Origin: Symmetrospora coprosmae
Taxonomy: Eukaryota; Basidiomycota; Cystobasidiomycetes; Symmetrosporaceae
Length of the DNA stretch: 64,000 nucleotides
NCBI GenBank assembly: GCA_008802785.1
Contig: VUYT01000025.1
Coordinates: forward strand, 62,001 to 126,000
Reading direction: 5' to 3'
The notes beneath the pieces were generated by a model. That model saw nothing but the letters and a program-made list of their open reading frames with translations, searched no databases and was not told the origin of the DNA. The translations under genes and the position numbers were made by a program. Of the stretch, positions 22,600 to 32,591 are shown one piece after another. The number at the start of each line of letters is the position of its first letter. Positions within the stretch are counted from its first letter, which is position 1.

Positions 22600-23923
22600 T
22601 CACGCCGCACCTCCAAACGACAGCCAGATACGGACTCGTGCTATCCAATTCGACACTTGAACCAGCCACAAGCTATGCCAGGGCTTGAGGACCGGCAGCT
22701 GGGTATAGTACCCATCCCGAGCGGCTGCCCGATCCTGTCGCAGGGTATACCACAGATTCTCCCGCTCAAAGGCCTCCCGGAACAGCTGCAGAGCATAGTT
22801 GTTGGCGTCTTCGCGCGTGTGCCCGTCCTTCTTCATGTGCGACTCGAGAGCGTGGTGTACAGTCACGTCAATGGACGGAGGGCTGAGCCAGCTCGACCCC
22901 CTGCCGTGCAGGTCGGGAATGAGCGGGACGACCCATCTCTGCACGCCTCCGCGCGACAGGTGCCCCGCCATCCAGATGTCATCGACCAGATGCGCTTCTC
23001 CGCTGCTGAGCGCCTGCACGTCCAGCAGCCCCGCGCAGCTGGGTGGCGCGGCAGGCGTGCTACCTCCATCAGCGACACTCGCGGTCGCGTTAACACTGCG
23101 CGAGAACCAACGGGGATAGACGAGATAGCCCTCATTGGCGGTGAGGACGCCGACGCGGTACGGTGCGGCCAGAGTATGCCCTTCGGCGACGTGGTCCCGC
23201 AGCTCGGCGACGGGCACTCCCCATCGCAAGTTCTTTCGTATACGCCAGCCTCTCTGTCCCACTGAGATGCGGTCATTTCCACGAGACAGAGACGCAGACT
23301 GCGCGAGGAGGGAGTAGAGGAGCGTGGGCGCGTACGCGTGATCGTCGTCTGCATGGAGAGGGCACCACCTTAGCCCAGGGTGGCGCTCTGTGTGCTCGTC
23401 ACGCCGACCCGCGCGTACCGACTACGACAAGCGGAATATCCCCCTGCCCCGCTTCGAGCTGTTCCTTGATAGCGTAGACGAACTTGCCGCTCGGTCCAAT
23501 GTCGTCTCTGTACTCGACCTTGATGACATTGCTGTGCTGCCGCACATAGCGACCGACGGGATGGTCTAAGCGTGCGAAGGCCGTTTGAAATAGGGCCCGC
23601 TCGTGGAGTGGGAGATAGAGGCGGATCTCGCGTGCGGGCAGTGTCTGTCGGAGGAGCGAGTATAGCGCGATGGCGAGCTCGTTCGAGGCGAGACGCGCGG
23701 ATGAGGACGCCAGTGTCACAACGACTTTGTCGCCATTATCGACTGGCAAGCTTGCGGAACCACGAAGCTGCTGCAGCAGGACGATAGTGGAGATGCAGAG
23801 AATGGTCACGAAGGAGAAGAGGCGCGCGGCCAGAGCTCGACGGCGAGAGAAGAAACCCCGTCGTAGAGGCCAGCTCGAGCCCGTTAGCTTGCCTGAGCGG
23901 AGCAGCATGCGAGGACGAGCCAC
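22600..23923 (-). CDS. Type II membrane protein, possible glycosyltransferase
   Basis: Exons 23923-23419 and 23348-22600 give 417 aa. An N-terminal basic stretch (RRGFFSRRRALAAR) precedes one membrane anchor (LFSFVTILCISTIVLLQQL), the topology of Golgi glycosyltransferases. The lumenal part opens with KVVVTLASSSARLASNELAIALYSLLRQ, resembling the first strand and helix of a GT-A fold, and carries DIPLVVVDDDHAYAPTLL, where the acidic cluster occupies the place of a DxD metal-binding motif. Later blocks include EGYLVYPRWFSRS, HLVDDIWMAGHLSR and a conserved-looking REDANNYALQLFREAF. The intron falls exactly at the DDD motif. No named family was recognised with certainty; the enzyme class is inferred from topology and the acidic motif. 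ATGs at 23923 and 23908 are both possible starts. Confidence 0.6.
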
Positions 23924-24342
23924 CGCTCAGGGACCTGAACAGCCCAGTCAGGGGGAAGTCTGCAGCTGAACGTGAATTTGGAGAAGGCAGATGAAGTGGT
24001 GCGGAGGATAGTCATACGTGCATTCCCAGTCAGTCAGGATCAGCCGCTGCACGCCAAAGAAGCAAGCGGGTATCGTGCCGAGCGTCCCAGTCCGGGTCCA
24101 TGTGCATGTGCATGTCCCTGCTTTCTTCGTTTCGGCTTTTTAGCAACTGCCGTAACTAAAAAGGGACGAGAGCGAGAGCCCGGCGTCGTACATCTGTCAA
24201 ACGTTCGGACGGCTGCTATTGCTGATGAAAGCGTTGCTGCTTTCGCGATAGTGGTCCAGCGGGCTTCCGCGTCGAGAAGAAGAGCGCCTGCGGGCGGCAC
24301 GACGAGAACAGCATCAGAGACCAGGTGCAGAAAGAGCCGAAG
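23924..24342. promoter_or_regulatory. Divergent promoter region
   Basis: 419 bp between the putative glycosyltransferase and the Q/P-rich gene. A GTGCATGTGCATGTCC direct repeat lies near 24103-24118. No TATA box is evident. Confidence 0.35.
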
Positions 24343-27300
24343 ATGTACAACAACAATAACCCATACAGCCAGCCAGGCGGCTATGCCTCGATGATGCAGC
24401 AGCAGCAACAATGGCAGCCCGCTGCGCCGCCGCCGCCGCCGCCGCCGCCTGCTGGACCTCCACCACCGCTGCCGCCAGGTCCTGCTGCTGGTCCTGCATC
24501 GTCACCTGGGGGAGCTGCTGCGGACGCTGCATTCAGGAACTATGGCTATGGCAGTGCACCTCAACGAGGTGGAGCAGGTGGGCCTGGTGGCAGGGGCGGT
24601 CATCACCAGGGGATTGGGAATGGAGGAAATGTGAGTGCGAGACCAGGACGACGTCCTTCGATGACGTTTCAAGGGTCAGATGTTCGTTGCAAAGGGCGAC
24701 GCTAAGGCCGCTGCATACGCATGCTTGCATCCAGTTCCGACAGCAGCACACGATGGGATCCCCTCTCGGTCCCCACGGAGGGAATGTGTCACCCGCAGGA
24801 GGACCTGGTCACGTCGGTCCGGCTGCCTACCCCTCGAATGGGCAACCGCCAATGCACCAGCAGCAGCAGCCCATGGCGGCACAGCAGACATACGCCGGTG
24901 GACCACCTCACAAACGAGCGCGATTCGATCACAACGCCGCAGGCGGGCTGCAGGCTGGACCGGGGCCTACCATCGTAGCTGGTCTCCCGCAGAACCCGAT
25001 GCAGCAGCAACAGCAGCAGCAGCCGCAGCAGCCCGGCATGCAATATGCCTATCAAGCGCCACAGCTGCCAATGCAGCAGCTGCCGCAGGGTGGCGCGCAA
25101 CCTACGCCGGGTGCGCCGATGCAACATCCGAATCAAGGCTTTTACCCACAGCAGCCGCAACAGCACGTCGGATATGCGCCAGGTCAGCAGCTGCAGGGTC
25201 CGCAGGCATACGTTGCGCAGATGCAACAACCAGCTTTTTATGGTCAGCCAATGCAACAGCAACAGCAGCAGCCAGTCCAGCAGCAATTGGCCATGGGCAA
25301 CCAGCCGTACCACGGGCAGCCGATGGTGTATCAAGGCCAGCAGCAACAGCAACAGTACCACCAGCCTCAGCAGCAGGGATATACCCAGCCTCAGCAGCAG
25401 CAGATGGGCTCGTCTGCACCCTTGCCGCTGGCTGTCGCGCCGATGAAAGCCTCCTCGATGGCTGGCGGGCCTCGACGTGGTCCGGGCAAGCCTGCAGGCT
25501 CCCCAGCGCCACATGCATCGCTCCCCGCAAATCCTGCCGCAATCACACATCCGCTCCCAGCGCCGCCGAACAAGCTTCCTGCCGCGCCCGGAAACAGTCT
25601 GCCAACCGGGCCAAGCCAGGCTAATTCCCGTCCGCCGACGGGTCCTGCGGGAGGGAGCATCAGGCTGTCTCCGAAAGGTGCAGCTACACTTCCGCCCACT
25701 CCGACTGGACTGCCCAACATACCTTCCGGCCCTGCTGCTGCGTCACGCATGGCGCCGAATGGCAGTTCGTCAGGAGCGCCAGGCGAGTCAAGTGGCGGCC
25801 CGACAATCAGAAGAGACACGCGCCCGCTGCCTAGCCAGAGCAGCACGGCCGCGTCTGCAAGACAGGATCGACAGTCGGAGTCAGGCTCGTCTTTCCGTCC
25901 ACCCACCCAGCCGGCAGCTTTGCGCTCCTCCACGGCTGGAGGTGGACGCGGTGGAGGCCGAGGGAGTATCCCATCTGGTCCTGCTGGGCGAGGAGGGCGA
26001 GGTGGCAGTACGCGCGGCGCTTTCAACGACCGACGAGGCAGCGGTCGCCCTGCCACGGACGGAGGCAGATCCGACGGCGCCAGTCTCGGGAGGCAGGGCG
26101 GTCCCAGCGGGCCGGGCGGGGGCGTGGGAAACAAGCGCTCCTTCTCCCAAACCAACAGTGCCAACCCTTCACCCAACTCGTCGTTCTGCATTCCCACCGG
26201 CCCGGCAAAGGGAAGACGCAGAGCAGACTCGAACGCTACAATCACGTCCCAGACTGGTTCCCAGGCTGGAACTGCAGGCGGCAGAAGCACACCCAGCGTC
26301 AACAAGAAGGCCAACTCCGGAAAACTTGCTGCTCAAACTGGCTCGCGAGGCGGCTCCGTTGCTGGGGATGGGACGGCCCCATCGGCCAAGGGCGGGAAGG
26401 GTAGTAGTGACGCGGCTGCTTTAGCGACGGCGGCTGCCCTGGCACAGAAGCGGACATTGACCGATTTCCGCATCGAGAGCCTGGAAATTGTCGAGCTTGG
26501 CTGGTCCTGGAAGGCGGTCCCGCTCAGCGAGATCCTCAAGAAGCTCGCAATCAAGGATCAAAAGCTGGAAGCAGGAAAGGCTCAGACGCCAGACACCAAG
26601 GTCGAGGACGATCTCGAGGATGCCGCCGATGCTCTGGACGATGGTGCGGGCATTCGCGAGAATACCGCCGAATCAGAAGCAGAGACTGTCAAGGCTGAAG
26701 ACGGGGATCCAGACACTGTCGGCATGCCTGCACTGGGCTCCGAGACCGGCGAGACGGACGAGAAGGAGGACATTGTCACCGCATCTCAAGAACATGTCGT
26801 CGACATCGAAGATGGTTCTGAGGCTCCCCTTACGGATGGAGTCGAGGACCTATCGCTGCCGGCCGGTTCGCCAGACATCCCCGCGTCAACCGGAGACGCT
26901 GCAGTGCCAATGCAGCGAGCTGATTCTCGCAGGGAGAAGCGCAAGCACAGCGAGGAGCAGGAAGATCGCGATGGTGAAGGCGACCATCGCATGGACACCG
27001 GGGAGGATATCGAGGGATCATCAACCTCCGGTGCACCGGTCGGGAAAAAGGCCAAGAGCGACGTCGCTGCCCCTCCTGAAGCGATTCAAGCAGGCCCCGG
27101 AGGAGCCCTTGCTGGCAATGCCACGACAGAGGAGTCGACTGAGAAGGAGAGGGAGCCACACAAAAGCCCCGTTGTTACAGCTTCGGAGGATCTACCGGCG
27201 CAGGCTACTGCACCCAGCCATACATCTACCGAATCGATTGTCGATGGCGAGAAAGGGGAAGTAAACGCCCATAGTGCATCGAGCCAGCTTCCTCCGAGCG

Positions 27301-30181
27301 CGAAGGAGGAGAGCCCAGTCACGGCCAACGATGACAACGATGACAACGACGACGAAGAAGTAGCGGCCCGCGTTCTCCGTACCGCCGGCTCGACTGCATC
27401 TGAAGCGACTCCCGCGGAGGAAGATGACAAGGATCCAGTACTTTCAGCGCAGCAGGCGTCAGTTGAAGCGCCTGAGGCGATTGAGGATGCAGCCTTGAGG
27501 TCACTGGGTACACAGAGTGTACATGATGAAGTACTCCCCTCCAAGGCCGCGGCTAAGCAAGCCAAAGCCAACAACCTCTCCGCGAGCAAGAAGTACCGGG
27601 AAAACAGTCGTCTACGCATCTACTTCTCGACGCCCTTGGACGAATCTTCTTTGAACGCCAGCAGCAACACCAAAAAGGGCAAACAAGCGCAAGTGGAGCC
27701 TGTTCTGCCTGTAGCTCCTAAATCAACACGCGGGCAGAAGCGTCGGGCTAAGCTCGACCCGGATGCACTTCGCGCTCAGAGGGCAATGAGCGTTGAAAGC
27801 AGGATGTCACAGGCCGTGCCAGAGCCGGATGGCAGGAATGACGACGGTGCACAACCGGAAACTCCCGAGCTTGCCAAGTCTGCCGAAGGACTCACGTCGG
27901 AAGGCCCCGAAGCAGACGCTGGCGTTCAGACAGAAGCTGAGGCGGAGGCGGAGGCAGGCCGAAATGCAAACGGAGGGGAAGACGATCTTGACGGCGAGCC
28001 TCTGACAAGCGCAGCTCCGGTAGAAGATGATGATGGAGCGGATGAGGCGCCAGCCGTCGGGAATACCAGAGAGCCTATGGGCATGGTGCCGACCTCCTCG
28101 ACCTCACAAGCTGCCGCATCATCACCGCCACCCACTTCCGCCCAGACGATCGACATTCAAGGGGAGGCATCCGCAGTGGACAAGACCCACCTGGACCCCC
28201 CGAGCGACGACGCCGAGTTGGCGACTGCCGAGATCAGTGCGGCGACTACGACCGAGGCTGCGACCGCAAGAGGCGTAGAAGGTGAAATCAAAGACAGCAT
28301 GAAGGAAGAAGAAGATCTGGAGCCCACCGTTGACAACACCGAAGGAGATGTGCCACCGGCGACGCAATCGGCTCAGCCATCGGAGGATCGCGTGTCGATC
28401 TCGTACGCTCGAAACTCTCGGAGGATCGTGCTGGATGCCAGCGTAGTGGAGGAAATGGTCGTTCATCGAGCCGAAGGGAAGATCGAAATGAAGATCCGTC
28501 TTGCCCCCGTTGGCCTTGCAGAGCAGAAGGCTCGGATTTGCGCCGGAGTATACGTAAGTCCCGCAAGCAGAAGCAGGCATAGCCGCTGAATCACCGCTGA
28601 TGCGCTCCGCACCATACAGGTCGAGGTGTTGTCCCAAGGCAACAATGAGTTTAGCGAGGTCGACAGGGAAGGGCTGGCCGCATCTTGGCCGGAGAATACA
28701 AGTCGAGATGGCGTGCGCGACGCAACCGAAGACGCGGAGGATGCAAGCGTCAAAACAGAGCGGGAAGAGGAACAGGCTGAAGCTGCAGAGGGCAGCATTG
28801 CGGTCAGTGCAGCAGATGAGCTCCTGCCTCCGCTGCATCGTCTGCTGGTCGGAGGCGCAGGCTCGGCAGAAAAGCTGGAAGAGGACCAGGCTCCCGGCGA
28901 CTCGGCTACCACCGCGACCGCCTTCGTGCACGAAATCATCACGGTAGTAGCTCGGCTAGACCGAGCCAATCCCCTGACTGAAGCGAAGTGGGTACGGGCG
29001 GGGAATCCGGACGAATGGATCGAGTCCATCGCGGGCCCCGCCGGCGCCCTGGCTGCTGCTTCTGTGGGCCTCCGCCCGCAAGCGGGCAAGACCCCTAAAG
29101 GGGCGTCCTATCCCGCAATGCCGCTCAATGGCAGAGACGCCTCCAGCGAGTCCGCGGAAACCTCGGCTTGGAAAGGCAGAATCAAGGTCGCAGACCCAGA
29201 AGCAGTACGCCTTCTTTCCTTTCCTAAACCCCTGCCGCCTTCCTCCTTCGGGAACCAGGTATCGAGTGAAGGATTCGCAGCTTACACCGTGCCTCTCTGT
29301 TTCTTCCTGGTCTTGTTTCCTCTTGCGGCTGACTCGTCTTCTCCTCCGCCTGCGGTCAATCTCCCTCCGCCTCCGCGTCTATGCTCGGTTTCTGGCGCTG
29401 CTCTTGCTTTGATTTTCGGTCATTGCCTTTCCCCGCTCCACCTCCCGCCCTTCCTCCCGTTCCTGTCCCGTCCCCTGCCTTTGCACTACGTGCATCCACT
29501 TTCATCCTCAATGCCTGCTGTCCTGTCCGCTTCGCATTCCTCCTTACGCTCTCTCGTACGATATCCTCTCTCGCCACATCCGCACTTTCGTACAATGGCA
29601 CTCAGCCGCCTACCTTCCAACATGCACTCGAGAGCTGGCTGTCAACCTCTAATACGCGCTACGGGTTCGACGAGGCGCGGTATCGCTTCGTTTCGACGTA
29701 CTTCACGGACATCAACAATGTTCTCGAGGTGCTTCTGCGCCTCATGCGTGGCGGGACTGGGCCGGTCGCAAGTCAGGCGCATGGGTTTGGGCACGGGCAC
29801 GGGCACGGCGCGGCAGGGACGGGCGGAACTGCTACTGCCGGCGTGCCCTTTCCGGAGCAGCAGACGCCCGTCACTCTCGCGGCGTTCACGCTTTTCCGGC
29901 TCGGGCTCGATACGGCGCGAGGCGCGGGCCTGCCGACGGCCGACATTGAGCGGCGCGTTGGCGAAGTCGTCCGCACGCTCCCGTACGCCCTCGTGTTCCG
30001 CAGCCTCGACTCGATCTTTACCGACTACAAGCGGGCAAGTGGTGGAGGCGGCGGCGGTGGAGGAGGCAGCAGCGGTTCGAGTGGCAAGAAGTCACACGGC
30101 GGAAAATCGTTCCAGCCTCCAACGGGTCCGTCGCATCGAGGACCGGGAGGCTTCCAGAACACCAAGAGGCAGAGGAAGTGA
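24343..30181 (+). CDS. Very large Gln/Pro-rich disordered protein, function unknown
   Basis: Exons 24343-24630, 24735-28553, 28620-29204 and 29606-30181 give 1755 aa. Residues 1-300 are a prion-like Q/N/P/G-rich domain (MYNNNNPYS, polyP, QQQ runs, PPHKRARFDH nuclear-signal-like). Residues 300-650 are Ser/Pro/Gly-rich with RGG-like repeats (GGGRGGGRG, GRGGRGG). Ordered islands follow: TDFRIESLEIVELGWSWKAV at about 670, KKYRENSRLRIYFSTP at about 1050, VSISYARNSRRIVLDASVVEEM at about 1315 followed by KIEMKIRLAP, and a helical C-terminus (QHALESWLSTSN, YFTDINNVLEVLLRLM, AAFTLFRLGLDTARG, LVFRSLDSIFTDYK) ending in a Gly/Ser/Lys tail. Acidic repeats separate the islands. I recognise no named domain; the composition suggests a nuclear RNA- or chromatin-associated scaffold. 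The last intron (401 nt, pyrimidine-rich) is unusually long and its 3' site is the least certain join. Confidence 0.7.
24425..24449. repeat. (CCG)n codon repeat encoding polyproline
   Basis: Trinucleotide tract inside exon 1 of the Q/P-rich gene, flanked by CAG/CAA runs that encode glutamine. It is a likely site of length variation. Confidence 0.7.
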
Positions 30182-30604
30182 GCAGTGCGCTTGCTTCAGT
30201 CCAGCCGAAAAAAGCAAGCTACATCTTGCGCGGACGATCATCAAGGTGAGGTCGCTGCTTGATCGTATCATAGTCTCAGCCTTGCCAGCTTGTAGTGTAG
30301 ATATGTTCTAGCTGCTGCCTGCCTGCAGCAAGGCCAAGGGAGAAAAAGCAGCCCAATCGAGAGTGGACGAAACACGGGCAGATGGACTGTTGACACAATC
30401 GAAGAAAAGTAGTTCTCCCGCAGAGAGAACAGAAGCACTGTGGTTCCATCATGCGTAGACGAATACCAAGTACAGGACAGCGAAGACCTTGATCCCAGGG
30501 AGCCGCTCTAGTGCCGAGGGCACCCAGCCCATCTATACTATAAGGCTCCGGCCAGGTGAGCGCCCTCGCAGATCTGCCCAAAACTGATACCCTCCCGTCT
30601 CTGC
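30182..30604. other. Convergent intergenic region
   Basis: 423 bp between the stop of the Q/P-rich gene and the stop of the Rieske gene. It presumably holds both 3' UTRs. No RNA gene or conserved frame was seen. Confidence 0.45.
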
Positions 30605-31562
30605 TTAACCGATGATGAGCTTGCCATCGTCGTCCGAGAAGCTGTACTCTGGGACCTCAAGATTGAGCGGTGCAGGGCCACGCCTGATGCGTCCGGAAAT
30701 GTCGTAGTGCGATCCGTGGCAAGGGCAGTACCATCCACCGTAGTCGCCGGCCTCGCCAATAGGGACACATCCGAGATGGGTGCAGACACCGAGCATGACG
30801 AGCCATTCGGCTGTGGCAGCGGACACACGACCGGAAGCGAAGGTCAGCCTTGTACACATGGCCGCGCGCAAACAGGCTGGTGGGAGAGACACGCACGCCT
30901 CTGAACTCGGTCGTCGTCCTTCTGCGGGTCACGCAGGCTCTTCACATCGACGCCGTTGGCCTCGTCGATCTCGGACTTCGTTCGGTGGCGAATGAAGACT
31001 GGCTTTCCTCGCCACTGGGCAGGGGGAAAGGCGTGTCGTGTTAGCGATGCCACATTACCGGAAGCCGCGGTGATTCCAGGCCGGAAGCGGGAGGACCCTA
31101 ACGAGGGCCTGCCTTGGCCGTGCGCTGGCTGCTCGCGATCCCGCCATGTCGCGCTCGACCCACCTTGATGATGACGTTCTTTCCTTCTGGGATGCTGCCC
31201 ATCTCAACCTCGACCTTTGCGAGCGCAAGGACATCGGCCGACGCCGACATGTTCTTTAGGAAGTCCGACACGAGTGATTTGGCACCTGCAGCGGTGATGA
31301 GGCCCATTGATCCGACGGCAAAGTAGGTAAAGCCCTTTGCGGCCGTCTCGGACTGCTTGCTTGTGTACTTTGTATAGTTTGGCACCTGGCTCGCGTGGAA
31401 GCCCGCAGAGGTGGTAGGGGTGCGTGGGACGTGGGGTGCCTCGTCGCCGGCGGCGAGCGAGCGCGAAGAGGTGGAAAAGAGTCGCTGCTGGTACGGCCGG
31501 GTCGGGTTGGCTGGGATGGGGGTGGAGCCAGGGGCCCACGACAAAGGACGGAAGAAGCGCAT
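30605..31562 (-). CDS. RIP1: Rieske iron-sulfur protein of complex III
   Basis: Exons 31562-31164, 31014-30897 and 30810-30605 give 240 aa. A basic, Ser-rich presequence ([16 protein letters not shown]) is followed by the mature start DEAPHVP, the single membrane anchor ([21 protein letters not shown]), the hinge and neck ([20 protein letters not shown]), and the [2Fe-2S] fold: [19 protein letters not shown] and [10 protein letters not shown], with both Cys-His ligand pairs and the disulfide cysteines present. The end, KLIIG, is canonical. The protein carries electrons from ubiquinol to cytochrome c1 in the inner mitochondrial membrane. The ATG at 31562 gives a plausible targeting peptide, but an upstream exon (31904-32156) could replace the first codons; see that entry. 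Confidence 0.95.
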
Positions 31563-31903
31563 GGCAAAGAGTCAGCATGAATGAAGGACCTACCACACAG
31601 GCTATGCAATAGGGGCATGGATGAGCGGGCGTGCGAGCAGGAGATCTCCGGCTGGAGAGAGAGACGACAGCCATCCATGCCAGCCGGCTGGGGAGCTCGG
31701 GGAAGCGTCGATGGCCACGGCTGGGGCTGGCAAGCCAGAGGCCTGGCTGGGAGCTGTAGCACACGCCTTGCTGCTCCAGATGCCTTGCCCCTGTTCTCCT
31801 CCCTGGCGATCCTCCACTGCCATTGCCATCCGGCGTCCTCCCGCCCCGCGCGCCCAATCCAATCTCGCCCGGTTGCTTCGCATTCGAGGGTTTGCGCACG
31901 CAC

Positions 31904-32156
31904 CATTCGCAGGCGAGGTCATCCTGGCCGCACCCAGCGTGGACAGCTCGACCCTGTTTGCCCACTTGGGGATGTTGTAGTCCTTCCTGGGCGATGGGCC
32001 GTGGCCGTGGCCGTGCCCGTCATCGTGCCCTGCTGCTGGTGCAGCGGCATTGAGGTTGATGCCATAGGCGACGGGCAGGCCCTTTGCCGTGCTGTACGTC
32101 GACGGGGCGAGGTTGGCAAACTTGCGCTGCAAGGTGCTGCGGGTAGCGAGTGACAT
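31904..32156 (-). CDS. Candidate alternative first exon of Rieske gene, or separate small mitochondrial gene
   Basis: An 84-codon open segment begins at ATG 32156 with a convincing presequence (MSLATRSTLQRKFANLAPST), continues through a His/Gly run (HDDGHGHGHGHGP) and a DYNIPKWANRVEL motif, and reaches a strong donor (G|GTGCGT) at 31903. A polypyrimidine acceptor (CCCATCCCAG) ends at 31511, and the join 31904 to 31510 keeps the Rieske frame (307 aa in total). The intron would be 393 nt, long for this window. An alternative is an independent small gene whose remaining exons I cannot place. Codon use and targeting character support real coding; the connection to the Rieske gene is inference. 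Confidence 0.45.
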
Positions 32157-32591
32157 GGTGCTGTTGCTGCTGTTATGCCTTTTGTTGGTATGCGATACGA
32201 GTGAAGCTGAAGCTGAAGCTGGCCGGCGCCTGCTCTGGGCGATGCTGAGGGGGCGAAGTCTGATGGCCATGGCCACTGGCATGGATGGCCGGGAAAGCCA
32301 GCAAGGAGAGGGAAGATTACAAGGATATGCCCATGCAAGTGAGTACAGCAGTGCACACTTGCTCTGTCTGCTTCGCATTCGAGTTCCCCTTCTGCCCCAT
32401 AGTTTCCGATGCAGACGTCAGATTGGCCCACCCCTATTGGCCCGGGATGGAAGGGAATGAATGATCTCCGAAACCGCAAGAGACATTGCTTGACCACCAT
32501 GTACAACAACACTGTGTATCTGCACCCTATTAGTCCTGTACATCCTTGTCGCCGCAGCGCTCCCACTCTTCTCGGAGAGGCGGCCCTCCCG
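32157..32591. other. Intergenic region between two minus-strand genes
   Basis: About 435 bp, with (GAAGCT)n near 32203-32219 and AT-richer sequence towards 32500. It presumably holds the promoter of the Rieske locus and the 3' UTR of SRP101. No further gene was seen. Confidence 0.4.

Noticed and set aside
24411-24734. Upstream extension of the large exon-2 frame of the Q/P-rich gene
   Set aside because: This part is out of frame with exon 1 and overlaps the intron; the splice 24630/24735 gives a better protein.
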